Below are positions 49,918 through 61,386 of a stretch of 64,000 nucleotides of DNA, in pieces. Under the pieces are notes generated by a model that searched no databases, was not told the origin of the DNA, and worked only from the letters and a program-made list of their open reading frames with translations. Every line of letters starts with the position of its first letter. Positions within the stretch are counted from its first letter, which is position 1. The position numbers and the translations under genes are program-made. Origin of the DNA: Cornus controversa (Eukaryota > Streptophyta > Magnoliopsida > Cornales > Cornaceae); contig CM048849.1 in the NCBI GenBank assembly GCA_026545225.1, positions 56,129,836 through 56,193,835 of the forward strand. The letters are read 5' to 3'.

Positions 49918-50263
49918 GCCTTCAAAACTTTATGTATGAAAAAAAAACTATGTAAGGTGAGTATTTTTAAGTATTTGTTAATTTTCTTTTGAGTGCCATG
50001 TATTATGTATTTTCGTTTTGGTAGGTAACAATATGTATTTCCAAGCTTTCATGATGTATTCCAAAGCTGTAGTTTTTCCTATGTGTGATGTAATTCATAT
50101 ATATATATATATATTTGTTAGTAGAAAAATGTTTGGTTGTCTGATTTGAACACGCGTTGTTCCGTGGGACCCACCGCACAACTGGTAAGCCCCCACATGA
50201 ACTTGTGAGTGTCCCATTGTCATTGTCACCCTTATTGTTGCTATTGTTGGTACTTGCTACTAG
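49918..50263. other. 3' region of proline-rich gene 1
   Basis: Contains a (TA)n tract at 50096-50114 and the likely 3' UTR. No other feature seen. Confidence 0.4.
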
Positions 50264-50755
50264 TAAATGCTCATATGCATTCAACATGAGTGAAAAATAT
50301 TATTTGCAACAAATTTAAAATTAATTATTTTAACTTAAATCACAATTATCTTTTTTTAGAAATTTATTGAAAATATAATCTTATCAATATTTTATGATAA
50401 TGAATTTCAATGTAGTTATTATTAAAAAGGAAAAAAAATATCTGAAACATAAAAGCACACAATTAAAAAAAAAAAGTATTTCAATTGAAAAAGGTCTCAA
50501 ATGACATAACTCATTTGTATCTTTACAATTGAGCAATTTTAATATTGCCTTACCAAATCACAAATAAATAAATAAAATAGAAATTAAATAATAAAATAAA
50601 AACATTGGGAAAAGTATTCACCTTTGATAAACTCAAATTTTTATATAATTTGTAATGAAAAAGAAAAGTCTAGGATAGGAAAAACTTCTATAGTAGAGTT
50701 GTGTATTTAGATTTTCTTTTTTCTTATTTTTTTAAACACCTAAAACATTCCCCTG
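50264..50755. repeat. Duplicated block 'T', copy 1
   Basis: TGCTCATATGCATTCAACAT and the next ~480 bp (TTATGATAATGAATTTCAAT, TTTCAATTGAAAAAGGTCTC, AACTTCTATAGTAGAGTTG, CACCTAAAACATTCC) recur collinearly at 55397-55945. The block lies downstream of proline-rich gene 1. Confidence 0.85.
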
Positions 50756-50765
50756 TATAAATAGG

Positions 50766-50920
50766 AAAAATATGAGGAATGCCCATTGCATAGGTTTAAC
50801 TATGGAATGGATTTTCATTCCAAGGGAATGACCATTCTCACCTTAAAATTCATACCAAACAAAGGAATGGTTGGAATAGGCATTTCATTCCTATGTAGCA
50901 AACGTAGTGTTACTAGTTTC
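50766..50920. mobile_element. Small MITE-like copy related to 46790-47441
   Basis: GGAATGCCCATTGCATAGGT at the left and ATTTCATTCCTATGTAGCAA at the right are inversely related (GAATG..ATTCC style). GGAATGACCATTC in the middle matches the element at 46790. It is absent from the second T block, so it inserted after that duplication or was lost there. Confidence 0.45.
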
Positions 50921-50969
50921 ACTCACCTTATGGTTAGCTTTCGCTACAATAGTTGAATTTTATTATATT

Positions 50970-51950
50970 TGTCAAATCATCGCCTGCCACGTTCCAACTA
51001 GGGAGTGTCAATTTGCATTCCCGTGTTGTGTCATGTTGTATTCGTGTCATATCAATTTATGAATATTCTGCTAAACAACTCAATTCTAACCAGATCCATT
51101 TAATAATCGTGTCAGTGACTTTTAATACTAACCAAACCCGTTTATTATACGTGTTAACATGTGTAACCCATTTAATAAACACGTCCTATAATAACACAAC
51201 TCATTTAATAACCTTTTTAACCAATTTAACTTATATGATATGAGTTTCTCCACCCCTAAAAATTTCTCTAAAGATCATATAAAAAAATAATGTACATATC
51301 TATATATAAACCCTAAAATTAAATTATATTATAAATTTTGTATCTATATATAAACTCCAAAAATATACTAAAGTGTTTCAACAACTTGGAAGACACTATA
51401 GCAATCTTATCCTTGCATTTTATGCCTATAACAATCTTGTATACAAACACATAATTACAAACAATTGCCATGTGTGTGTGTGTGTGTATATATATAAGTT
51501 TGAATAAAACTAGAACATATGAATAAATAATGTTGTAATCGTGTCGTGAGTTAGACAATTTAGACTCAAACTCAATATAAGTTTTGCTTGTTGTATTTGT
51601 ATCTAGAGGGCCTTTAATAAAAAAGACAGAATAAATTAATTTCAAAAAAATCATCAACCAACCCATTGGGGCACACCTCATTAAGAGGACCTTTAATGAA
51701 AAAGATGGGATAAATCAATCCCGCGGATGTGATTTGCTTAAATAAAGCTATAAGCTTTGGTGAACATACCCCTCATTAAAATGATCTTTGTCCAAAAATA
51801 AGGTTTTGATTCTAAAGGGTTATGCAATGCAAGTTCTAGTAAATTACTAAAATTTATTTGGATACACATGATAGAAAAATGTAAAAATTTATTATTACAA
51901 ACAGTATGAGTTACAGGCTTTGAAAAGAAAAACAAGGTAAGGCAAAGTTC
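50970..51950. repeat. Stub of block 'P' interrupted by a hAT-like relic, then AT-rich DNA
   Basis: CAAATCATCGCCTGCCACGT (50975-50994) is the start of a third P block but similarity stops at 50998. There TAGGGAGTGTCAATTTGC begins a stretch with the CGTGTCGTGT/CCATTTAATAA style of hAT relics, to about 51258 (TCCACCCCTA). No 8-bp duplication fits, so the right end is uncertain. Beyond it a ~37-bp direct repeat (GGCCTTTAATAAAAAAGACA and GACCTTTAATGAAAAAGATG) lies at about 51608 and 51686. Confidence 0.5.
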
Positions 51951-53880
51951 ACAGGGTTGCTAACACTACAAAAATAATAATGTTGTCAAATCTTACTGCA
52001 AAGGCATAAAAATCAATGGCCCTGATTATCGGTGTCGCCCAGTTGAAGCCGAGAGAAGTCCATTCATCGGTATTCACCCTACGCCAACTCTCGAAAAAAT
52101 TTAAACCCCTCGGCGTATAAATCACATATTTTGTCAAACTCGGGTGAGTCCTTGAACTGCTCAATGGCCACCGCCCTAACCCTAGGCATGTTAGCATTAA
52201 TTCTAGCCACTTCGTCTTGTTGATGACGGAGTTGGGAGTTGAAGACATCAACCTCACCTACATGGAAAACATGAGAAGCATGCAGGGATTCCATCTCGAT
52301 GTTCAGATTCGCCAGCTCCATGGTAAAGTTTGTCTTGTCTATGTTAAAAACAGTTCTTTCTTTAGCAAGAGTACCTTCCATCCACGAGAGGCGGTTAGAA
52401 ACGTATTGAGCAAAGGTGATGCCTATCAACATGCAAAATGATATATAAATACGTGACATAAGTATGATACAAGGGCTGAAGGATAAAGAAATGACAAACT
52501 TTAGCCAGGTTCGCCATGAGATGCCCTGTAGTTGCATTTGCTCCCAAAACATCTGCGTGATCTTGGTCATTCTGTAGAACAAATTGTCTTGCTATTGCAA
52601 CGACATACTGTGAGTTAGTTAGCATCGAATCATTACTAGCTGCTGCTGTGAAAGACGTTTGGGAACTTCTGCTTCCAAATAACTGAGTACACAGTACCTT
52701 GAATGAACTCAAATCAAAGATACTCCTGGGTGTAATTGTATGTTAGCTAGGGTGAATTCCTAACTGAAGAGGAATACGACATACTCCCTTGTCCAAAATT
52801 ACATCCTTTCATTGTCTTTTTAAGGTTGAGGGTGAAGAGCCCAACACTACACCTTTCCCCCGAACAACAATATCTTTATCAATCTTTTTGCTGGCGGAAC
52901 TTGCACATATTCTCAAAAAACTAGTAAGCATATGTAATACCTTTAGAATTGATAAAGGGGAGAAGAGTACATACCTCGTTTTCTTACAGGGCAGGGTTTG
53001 TAGCTTAGTATGACTAACCCCTTATCCGAAGTAAGGACTAGTGCATCCCTCACCGGGTGATCAAATGCCTGGTTTCACCTCTTCTCCTCCTCTTCTGTCA
53101 CTTCAGGTTGGGGCCTTGTGACTATGTGAGGATGTGCAAGATCAATTCTTAATTCATATAGGTAAAAGTACATTGGATATATGAAATCAAAGTAAAAGTA
53201 TTTATGTTTACTAGAGATGTCACCATTCGTCCAATAACGGGGAATGCTAAGGGTTGGTAGTTCCCAGCACCCTAAAACGAAGAAAAAACGTTCCTTCCAT
53301 CTTCTGATATGTGTGGTCATAGTCAACCACTATCAAAGGTTTTGATAAACTTTTTTGTTGGAGTGACCATGAAAATGGCGTTAGTCTGCATTCTTCAAGA
53401 TGGTATAGGAAGAGAGAAATTCGTTTATGAAAAGTGATCCATTCCCACATGCTTTCCACAATACTACACATGCCATGAGTATCCTCCAAGAGTTTGGAGT
53501 AATCTGAGACGGACAAAGATTTACTGCGTTGAAAATATCCTTCGGAAACTCTGTAATTGGAAAACGTAGACCACATGTGAAAGCACTTTCATAGAAGCAA
53601 GTCTCTTATTCGATAATAGAATATGTCATTTCTACACTGATAGGTGCTCGAGCATAGATCCCAGCCAAAAAAGAATAACGGGTGCTAAGCTTTCCTACCT
53701 CTAGTGGAGTCATAGTAGACTGTAGATCTTGACACTCTGTGTAGTCCTCCATGAACGAATAAATAAAATCAACACCTTGTTGAAGAGGTGAGTTGGGGGC
53801 GTAAGGCTTTGCGAAATTATACCCATTCTGTGCCTTTATAGCTTTCAAAGCCCTTCCAATTCTAATTTGATCATTTGAGT
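51950..53880 (-). mobile_element. Broken transposon-derived coding fossil (putative 'gypsy-type' plant transposon protein)
   Basis: Several separate minus-strand frames in this stretch resemble parts of the plant proteins annotated as putative gypsy-type transposon proteins: a region with RFRVLG and IPRYW, a later heptad-like polar region, and an EFDKICDLYAEGFKF segment near the end of such proteins. It is clearly broken in several places and carries no reverse transcriptase or integrase that I can see. No terminal repeats are defined. The assignment is from memory of such proteins and is uncertain. Confidence 0.4.
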
Positions 53881-54168
53881 ATAGTCGGCTGGCACCCCAC
53901 CGATATCCTTTCGATTGCTCTCATCTTGTCTTGTGTATGCTAGCGTTGACTTAGATTGTACAACGATTTCTGCTTAATTAGAACTGATAAGGGAATTAGA
54001 GTCTAGGTTGAATTTGAATGACGTCCTTTATAAATATGGTGTCGACTGATTAAATACGCACGCAATTAATACCCAATTAATGCCTTTACAACTTTCAAAG
54101 CCCTTTCAATTCTAATTTGATCGTAGGAGTATAGTCGGCCGATATCACACTGGTGTCCTTCCGATTTT
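53831..54168. repeat. 86-bp direct repeat, 252 bp apart
   Basis: GCCTTTATAGCTTTCAAAGC at 53831 and GCCTTTACAACTTTCAAAGC at 54083 both continue through CAATTCTAATTTGATC, GAGTATAGTCGGC and on to CCTTTCGATT or CCTTCCGATT. They lie just outside the transposon-derived remnant. Confidence 0.8.
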
Positions 54169-54487
54169 CGATCAGCTCAATCTTAGTTATGTACCCTGCA
54201 CTTTCATACGTGGTGTCTCGTTCAGCTAGTCACGAACAATATGACATATAGAGTTTAATTTATTTACAATTCGAATTGATTTATCAAGTTCACACAACAT
54301 TAATTTTCAGTTGACTAATATGTCATCCATGCATAAAGTGATCTCCTATATTTTTCGAGCGTATATCGTAAACAAATAATATTTGCTACCAATTTTAATT
54401 TTAGATGGAGGACAATTTGATCTATATTGTTATGTTTATATATAAATGCATGTAGTATATATACACTAAACATATTAATTAATTTAC

Positions 54488-54680
54488 CTAGCAAAGTTTT
54501 AATTTGCTGCAGGTAGAGGGAAGCTCTAGTTTTAAGGGATGTTCGTCTGGGAATTGATCTGCCTGGCTCCGTGCAATGTGCATGCCATATAAGAAGCTTG
54601 TCAAAAGTGTTGAGAACCTTCCTACTTTGGCATCAAGGAAGTCAAGCAGGCCCAACACATAGACGATGTATATATATATA
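54488..54680 (-). other. Unidentified minus-strand exon-like frame
   Basis: On the minus strand the frame reads GLLDFLDAKVGRFSTLLTSF, then YGMHIARSQADQFPDEHPLK and LELPS. It is less AT-rich and more protein-like than its surroundings. I do not recognise it. It may be a relic exon or part of the neighbouring transposon. No supportable splice partners are seen. Confidence 0.25.
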
Positions 54681-54699
54681 AGTACATTTTTCTTGCTCT

Positions 54700-55396
54700 C
54701 ATTATTATCATATATATGTTCAAAATTATTAAAATTAATGGTGAGTTTGCTCAAATTTTGGTGCCTCATTTATACATGTTAAAGATTCTTTGGTAGGCTT
54801 TCATGGGTCACATGCAGGTAAATCTCGGTAATTATTAATTACTTAGCAATAACCAATTGTTGACCACATTTTGAGCATAAATGTTGTATAGAATATACAA
54901 ATACATGTGTATAGAATATACAGTATATGTACTCATTAATTACTTGGTTTGCATGCTTTGAGGTGTACATAGACTTTGTATTCGTGTGTATCTAATTAAT
55001 CCTTCTGATTTGATGGAAGCCATGAATGATCAAATGGTCACGATGGAGTCAATTAAGTCAAGAGCTACCACCACTGCCATTTGGCAGCGTCCGTATCCTC
55101 TCCATTGTGCCAAAAATGACCGTATTGGAAGCTCTTCGTCGGGTGAGCCTTTTTTTTTTTAATTTGGCAGTGGGAAAGGAAAATGGGGAGTCGAATATGA
55201 GCCCCACGAATGGAGTAGGCGCTCTAGCACTCGAGCTATCCGCTATCCTCTTTCCCGCTATTCTCTTTCTCGGATGAGTTGGTGTCAAAGTGATGCAGTT
55301 CCACTAAGAAGTCAATACACGAAACGTGACAAATTGTGGACCTCTCTTTTGAAATTGGATAGGAAACGAACGCAAAAATGGAGATGATTTTTTTCC
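54700..55396. other. Intergenic, no gene seen
   Basis: AT-rich until about 55020. A GC-richer patch at 55030-55290 has open frames on both strands (ACCACCACTGCCATTTGGCA near 55066; CTATCCGCTATCCTCTTTCC near 55238) but no recognised protein. It may be a small dispersed repeat. Confidence 0.3.
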
Positions 55397-55945
55397 GTAA
55401 ATGCTCATGTGCATTGAACGTGAGTGAAAAATAGAGTATTTGCAACAAATTTGAAATTAATTATTTTATCTTTAGTCACAATTATATTTTTGTAGAAGTT
55501 TTGTAATAGAAATTTATTAAAATTATAATCTTACAAACATTTTATGATAATGAATTTCAATGCAGTTATTATCAAACTTTGTCAACACGAATTATCTTAA
55601 AGGGAAAAAAAATTTCTAAACATAATAAGCAAAAAAAAAATAGTGTTTCAATTGAAAAAGGTCTCAAAGACACTGACTCATTTGTATCTTTAGAATTGGG
55701 CAATTTTATAAATGACCTACCAAATCACAAAAAGAAAAAACGCATGGAAATTAAATAATTAAAAATAAAATAAAAACATTGAAAAAATTACTCACCTTTA
55801 ATAAACTCATTTTTTTTTTAATTTTATAATTTGTAATGAAAGAGAAAAGTCTGGGAATGGAGAACTTCTATAGTAGAGTTGCATATTTAGATCATTTTGC
55901 CTTTATATTTCAAACACCTAAAACATTCCTTCCATATATAAATAG
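55397..55945. repeat. Duplicated block 'T', copy 2
   Basis: Collinear with 50264-50755 (TGCTCATGTGCATTGAACGT to CACCTAAAACATTCC). Here it is followed, about 480 bp later, by a P block, the same order as T then the P stub at 50264-50998. Confidence 0.85.
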
Positions 55946-56430
55946 AAAAAGATGACACTTTCAATTGGATTTAATTTTTGATAATTACCCATAAACATAG
56001 CTTTTAAGATTAGGTGTGATCTTTGGAAATTTATAGACGTGACTTTTAAATAAATCAATTAATGTAACATTTTACACAATGTTTATAAAAAGTATGAATT
56101 CTATTGACATTTTAGTGAATGAAATATTTTATTTTAATTTATTAACTTGCCCTCTAATTTGAAAAAATTACAAAAAATTTCTCTATGTATTTAAAAATTA
56201 TATTGACCTATCATATCAGAGATTGTTTTGAACAATGTTAACATAAATTGAAATGAAAACACATAGTCAAACTAAATCAAGAGATATTTGTTACATGATA
56301 ATTGGCTTAATATATTCCCCCAATGTGCTATGTGTGTATATGTGTATATATATAGATGACTCATCAAATCGTACGTGACTTTGGTGTCTTAATAAAGAAA
56401 AAAATTTATGATCGTTGAATTTCATTGTCT

Positions 56431-57225
56431 TTGTCAAATCATCTCCCGCCACGTTTTAATTAAGACAGAGTACCCATAATTACCGATAACAAATCATGAC
56501 AGATAATTATAAGCCTATGTAAGAAGAATAATGATTTATGGCTCAAATTGAACCGCGTCCGAAAATGACTTATGTGAGTAAATGTGGTCCAGCTTGCCCC
56601 ACTCAAATGACTAATTTTTAGACTAGTCTGAATTGGAACTATATATCGTTACTCCTTTTATAGAAGATGAAAATGACAAATAAGTCCATAATTTTCTCTT
56701 TTAAAAAAAAATTAATGACACAAACAAAATAATTTATTTTTTGATTTCAAATTTTATCCTCTTGACCGAGGAATAAAAAATGACAACCTTAGAAATAAAT
56801 GATATTCTAACATACTTGGAACATTTACTGAAATTGTCAAATGTAAGTATACAATATTTAAGGTGCTATGGGTTGGTTCCAATTTGTTTAAACAAATTGT
56901 GATATTCTAATCCAATCTATTTAAAATAATTAAATATATGAAATGTGCAACCATAAGCATAATTTTGTATAATTATGACATTGTTTAATTTTTTTTCTTG
57001 CGATTTTTCATTTTTAACTAAACCTAACTTTAGGCCACAATGTTCATCTAGTTAAAATTTGTTTCCTATGATCCAATATGTGTAATAAAATAAAATCTTA
57101 AGTTTTGGGTCAATTATCTAGATTTTACATTTTTAAAAAAAAAGATTGCTTCCATTTTTTCCTAAATTAATGTCTAATAAAATTGCTAGCATTTTTTTTT
57201 AATATCTCAAATTATCTGAAACTAA
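56431..57225. repeat. Duplicated block 'P', copy 2
   Basis: Begins CAAATCATCTCCCGCCACGT and continues through GGTTGGTTCCAATTTGTTTA, TTTCCTATGATCCAATATGT and AATAAAATAAAATCTTAAG, matching copy 1 at 47463-48060 with insertions. From 57226 to 58090 the DNA is AT-rich with poly-T tracts and no supportable exon. Confidence 0.75.
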
Positions 57226-58091
57226 TTCTTTCATTTTTTCTTTCCCTCCTCCTAATCAAATGCACTATAGAAACATCTAAATAATTGATGAAGCAAACTA
57301 CATATACTAAATTTAAACAAAATTACTTGAAAAAAAGAAGCAAAAATTGATTGCTTTTTAAGTACTAGAATAATCTTGATAAGAACAGTTTGACAGCTAA
57401 TAGATGACAGTGTCAAACGACGATCATTCATTAACTTCTTCATTGCTGTCCCTATACGTTGAAATGTCAAAAATACCATAATTGGTGATGGACAAAAATC
57501 AATATAAGGGGTACTCAAGTAATTTTGGGATAGACATTTAATTCATCTCATTAACTGAATTTTATAATGACCTCATTAATTCCCATTAATTGAAAGTATC
57601 GGGAAGTTGGAGGGTTAAAAATATAAAAATACCCCCTACATTAATTTTTTTCCATAGTGAATTAGTAGGACATTTTTGACTTTTCACATGTTGTTTTTTT
57701 TCACTTAGATTTCAAAATTTTAAAACCAAGACTAAAAAAGGTTCAATAAATAGCCACATGAAATTTTACTTTGAAAAGCCATCATTAATATCCACATTTA
57801 ATTTCTTTTTTTTTTTTTAAAAAAAATTATTATTAATAACCGTTTAATAGGTAACTATAGATAGGATATTAAAAAAAATTTTGAAAGGCCACATGTAATT
57901 TCTTTTTCTTCTTTTTTTTTTTTCAATCCATTATTAATAACCATTAATCTATGTAACCATAAATATGATTTGGAAAAAACATTTAATAGGTAACCACTAA
58001 TGGGAAAATATTGGTGGGCCATGAATGACAGATATTCATACGAAGACTCATTAAATTCTGTAGCATCTCTTCATCTCTATATAAACTCCCC

Positions 58092-58193
58092 TAGAATGAG
58101 AGAAGCTGGACATGGTCTCTGTGCTTCTCCTTCTATAAAACTACACTTACAGTTTACTATATATATATATATATATATATATAGCTAGCTACA
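58092..58193 (+). promoter_or_regulatory. Core promoter and 5' UTR of proline-rich protein gene 2
   Basis: TATAAAA at 58134-58140, preceded by GAGAGAAGCTGGACATGG and TCTCTGTGCTTCTCC, nearly identical to gene 1. The 5' UTR keeps GTTTACTATA...CTAGCTACAATG but carries an added (TA)n run at about 58157-58182 that gene 1 lacks, so TATA-to-ATG spacing is about 20 bp longer. Confidence 0.7.
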
Positions 58194-58544
58194 ATGATGT
58201 TGAAATTTATTTTCTTGTTTGGCTTGATTGTGGCTAGCAGTCTTGTATGTGACAGTGATGCTCGCAGACTCAAGGAAGGAAATGGAAACAGAGAAAAGGT
58301 GGAGGTGGTGTTTGGTAATTTGGACGATTTGCCACCTCAACCAGGCTCACCATATATCCCGGACACCCCAATAATTCCTCAATTTCCACCATCAACCCCA
58401 TTTCCTCAATTTCCATTCCCACCAATCCCTGGAATTCCCTCTTTCCCACTCCCCAATTTCCCTCCATTCCCTCCATTCAGTTTCCCTCCTATCACTATTC
58501 CGCCCATCCCTTTCCTCACACCACCAGGAGCACCTCCTGCGTAA
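58194..58544 (+). CDS. Small secreted proline-rich protein 2
   Basis: Single-exon gene of 116 codons, paralog of the gene at 49465. The signal peptide MMLKFIFLFGLIVASSLVCD matches the first gene's at most positions, with cleavage likely near DSDA|RR. A short charged segment (GNGNREKVEVV) follows, then a proline-rich domain. The PQIP motifs of gene 1 are replaced by PQFP, and the repeat array is shorter, which accounts for most of the 34-residue difference. The block IPGIPSFPLPNFPPFPPFSF aligns with the C-terminal block of gene 1, and the protein ends TPPGAPPA. The intact frame and conserved promoter suggest that both copies are live. Function unknown; extracellular or cell-wall location inferred. 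Confidence 0.85.
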   Translation: MMLKFIFLFGLIVASSLVCDSDARRLKEGNGNREKVEVVFGNLDDLPPQPGSPYIPDTPIIPQFPPSTPFPQFPFPPIPGIPSFPLPNFPPFPPFSFPPITIPPIPFLTPPGAPPA

Positions 58545-58905
58545 GCTAGCTTTATATAATTTTACTAATTATGAAATAAACTAGTACGAGAACGCCAGCT
58601 TACTGTGAGATCCTTCGTGTGATGATCTTATTAATTTTAAGTTTTTTAAATATTTGTCAACTTTCTTTTGGCCACTGTTTTTTTTTTTTTTTTTGGTGGG
58701 TGTTGGTGATCTATGCTTTGAGATAACAATCTTGTTGATTGAAAACTAAGAAAATAAAAGATTATTAATTCAAAGCTGTTGTTTCTCCTATGTATGCCGT
58801 GCTTTGTAGTAAATAAAGTGCAAATGTAGTTTTGCTTCTATTAAGATTTGGCAGCCCAGGTGCCAGGTGAGACATGCAAGATTATTATTCCTCTAATTAA
58901 CTCCC

Positions 58906-58950
<45 letters not shown>

Positions 58951-59640
58951 CAAAAATTCATCACAATTGACGATCTATTATTTGCGTGACTCTAATCATT
59001 AGTGTTTATATTAATGATGGACACATTAGTCAATAATAATAATAATAATAATACTATTCGATCTGAGTCTTTTATCATTTTTCAAGTGATATTCTAGTAG
59101 CTGATATAACGGAGTAAAATATTACAATACATGCACCATTAGTAAACTTTAACAGTGTTCCGATCAGGAAGAGGAAAAAGAAAATGATAGGATAATGGAT
59201 AATCGTGGAAGAAAAATGACAAAACTAAGACGAGAGGGGAAAAATTATTTCTGTGATCGAGCAAAAGGTGAAAAAAATATTCCACATGACATAGAAATAA
59301 GCAATAAGCGAGTAATAAAGAAATAAGCCCAAAGTCATTTTATTTGGGAATCCGAACTTTAATCAATGCTGGACTTGTATAATAGAGAAAAAAGAGAGGA
59401 TAACAAAGAAAAAATAAAGAAAAAGAAACGAAGATAGAGTAGTGCTAATGAACTAATTAATGATTAAAAAAAAGAGAAAAGAAAACATTGTTAACCTTTT
59501 TGTGTTTGAAAAAGATAATAGAGATAAAAAAAGAAAAAAGAAAATTACTCCGAATGATTTATTTTGTGAGCACTAACATCAAAATTGAAATTCACTTGTT
59601 ATATAAAAAAAAAAAAAAGACAAAATAGTTCAAAACCCTC
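58545..59640. other. Intergenic with microsatellites
   Basis: (CT)n followed by (TA)n at about 58903-58951 and (AAT)n at 59034-59052. The remainder is A-rich and shows no exon or complete element. Confidence 0.5.
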
Positions 59641-59793
59641 CTGTGATTTTCAAAAGGTATAATAAACTCATTTAAATTATATTTTGGACCATATATATCA
59701 CACCCTCGCCTTTATAAAAATGAGTAAATTACCCTATTTTGCACATATTCTCCTTTTCTATGATAATTTTATCCTTTATATTATTATAAAAAA

Positions 59794-61386
59794 GTACAAA
59801 TTACACTGACCTTCCCAGCAAATAGGCAAAATAACATATACCTTCCCTATGTTTCAAAAATAATACTGCACTCTCCTGTCAACGTACTTTTCGTAATACT
59901 GACTTCCCCTTTCAACTTTTTAGGTACGAAAATGACTGGTGTTATTGTATTTTTGACTTAAAAATTTCAAAACGCCCCTAGAATGTATGAAATGACTGAA
60001 ATACCCTCCTTTAATATATTATTTGTAGACAATTTTGCCCTTACTTAATCTATACATTATCTGTTCTACCTTACTGTTCAAGCACAAACAAAATACCTGC
60101 TTTTCAATGTACTTGTATATATTTGTATGTGCATATACACACACACACATGAAACTTGAATTTCTAATCTGTTCAACTCATCATTTTGTAACTTACAATA
60201 AATTATTATTATATAACCTTAAACTAAGGTTTTGCTTGCTAAAACTGAATTCTATGTCCATTATATGTAATTTCATTTTAATTCTATGATTAACCTTGAT
60301 ATTGAACTCGAACCCGATTCAAGCTTTGAGTACTGATATTAGCATTATAAAGTTGGCTAAATTTTAGGTGCATGGAAATCAATACTAATCCGATTTATAT
60401 TTTCATTTCTTAATACAACAGAAATAATGAACTGAAACAAACCTCACCGAATGCATTTGAAATAGTATATTAAAATCAAACCCAATGTAAAACATTTGAA
60501 AATTGTAATTGAAATCAAACCTAATTTTCTATATTTCAAATCAACTGCTATCAGACTCAATTTAGTGCAATCAATCTCAATTCATCACAATCTAACTATA
60601 ATCTAATTTGAATATAACTTACTATACACCCATCAAAACTTAACCCAACTTTTGTCCTTGTTCATCACTAGCAACCCAATCACAAAATCCAAACTTTTGC
60701 CACAAGACCCAATCTCAACCCGAAGACCAATCACAACCCCAAACCCATCAAACCCCATCATTGGCAACCCAATTGTAAAGCCAAACCCCATTGTTGCCCT
60801 TTTGGATCTTTATAGTGCAGATGAAGAACTGCGATTCATTAGTTCCCGAACTGGTGTTAGCCATGGAAAGAATTCCTGGACTAGTGTGCTTTTTGATGAA
60901 GTTCTCATCGGCGAACTTGTTGCTGTAGATGGACTCGCTGCTTGTGCCATTCTTGGCAATGAAACCGCCTCCCTGGTTGACCCGATTCTGGAGGTGGATG
61001 GGGAGTCGGTGGGTGGTGTTGGGGCAATGGTGGAGCTGGCGTTTTGGTGTGTGGCGACAGAAAAGGACGACTGGCCGGACATGTATGAAGGAGGTGGTGG
61101 CAGAGCTGAGGCAACCAGCCAGAAGCGAAGGAGATCTGTGTGTCGTGATGTTAGTAGAATCTTTCGATAAGGCAATGTCAATAGTTAATGTGATAAGGAT
61201 AATTTGGTCTTTTTACATAAAAAGAGTTTTTTAATTAAAGAATAATAAATCATACATTGGTAGATTTGTCATTTCACCATTTTAAGTATCCGACAACACT
61301 AACAGGGGAGCGCATTGTTGTTTTTGAAAACACAGTGAGGTATCTGTTATTTTGCCTATTTATAAGGGAGGTCAGTATAATTTATC
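59794..61386. mobile_element. Pack-MULE-like element (1,593 bp) with perfect 10-bp target duplication
   Basis: TTATAAAAAA flanks both sides exactly (59784-59793 and 61387-61396), the length expected for Mutator-like elements. The left end reads GTACAAATTACACTGACC and the reverse complement of the right end GATAAATTATACTGACC. Similarity continues for over 80 bp (CAAATAGGCAAAATAACATA against TAAATAGGCAAAATAACAGA, then TTTCAAAAA and CTCCTGT). No transposase is seen. The interior carries a more GC-rich open frame (60652-61170) that looks like captured gene sequence. It is inserted in the left arm of the foldback element and is therefore younger than it. Confidence 0.88.
60652..61170 (+). pseudogene. 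Gene fragment captured by the MULE, with a kinase-like C-terminal stretch
   Basis: Frame of 172 codons. Its first third is Pro/Ile-rich low complexity ([18 protein letters not shown]). Around residues 107-142 it reads [10 protein letters not shown], then [19 protein letters not shown]. This fits the end of plant receptor-like kinase domains (LVDP.L....., then V.ELAF.C....K..RP.M). The expected continuation MKEVVAEL is found in the next frame (about 61080-61105), indicating a shift, and the Arg of the RP motif is Trp here. ATP-binding and catalytic segments are absent. It is therefore a fragment, not a working kinase. Which receptor kinase it came from is not clear. Confidence 0.5.

Noticed and set aside
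51319-51681. 120-codon minus-strand frame
   Set aside because: AT-rich low-complexity translation (Ile/Tyr/Lys) including a (GT)n tract; no protein-like features.
58903-58951. CRISPR-like periodicity
   Set aside because: It is a simple (CT)n(TA)n microsatellite in plant nuclear DNA.
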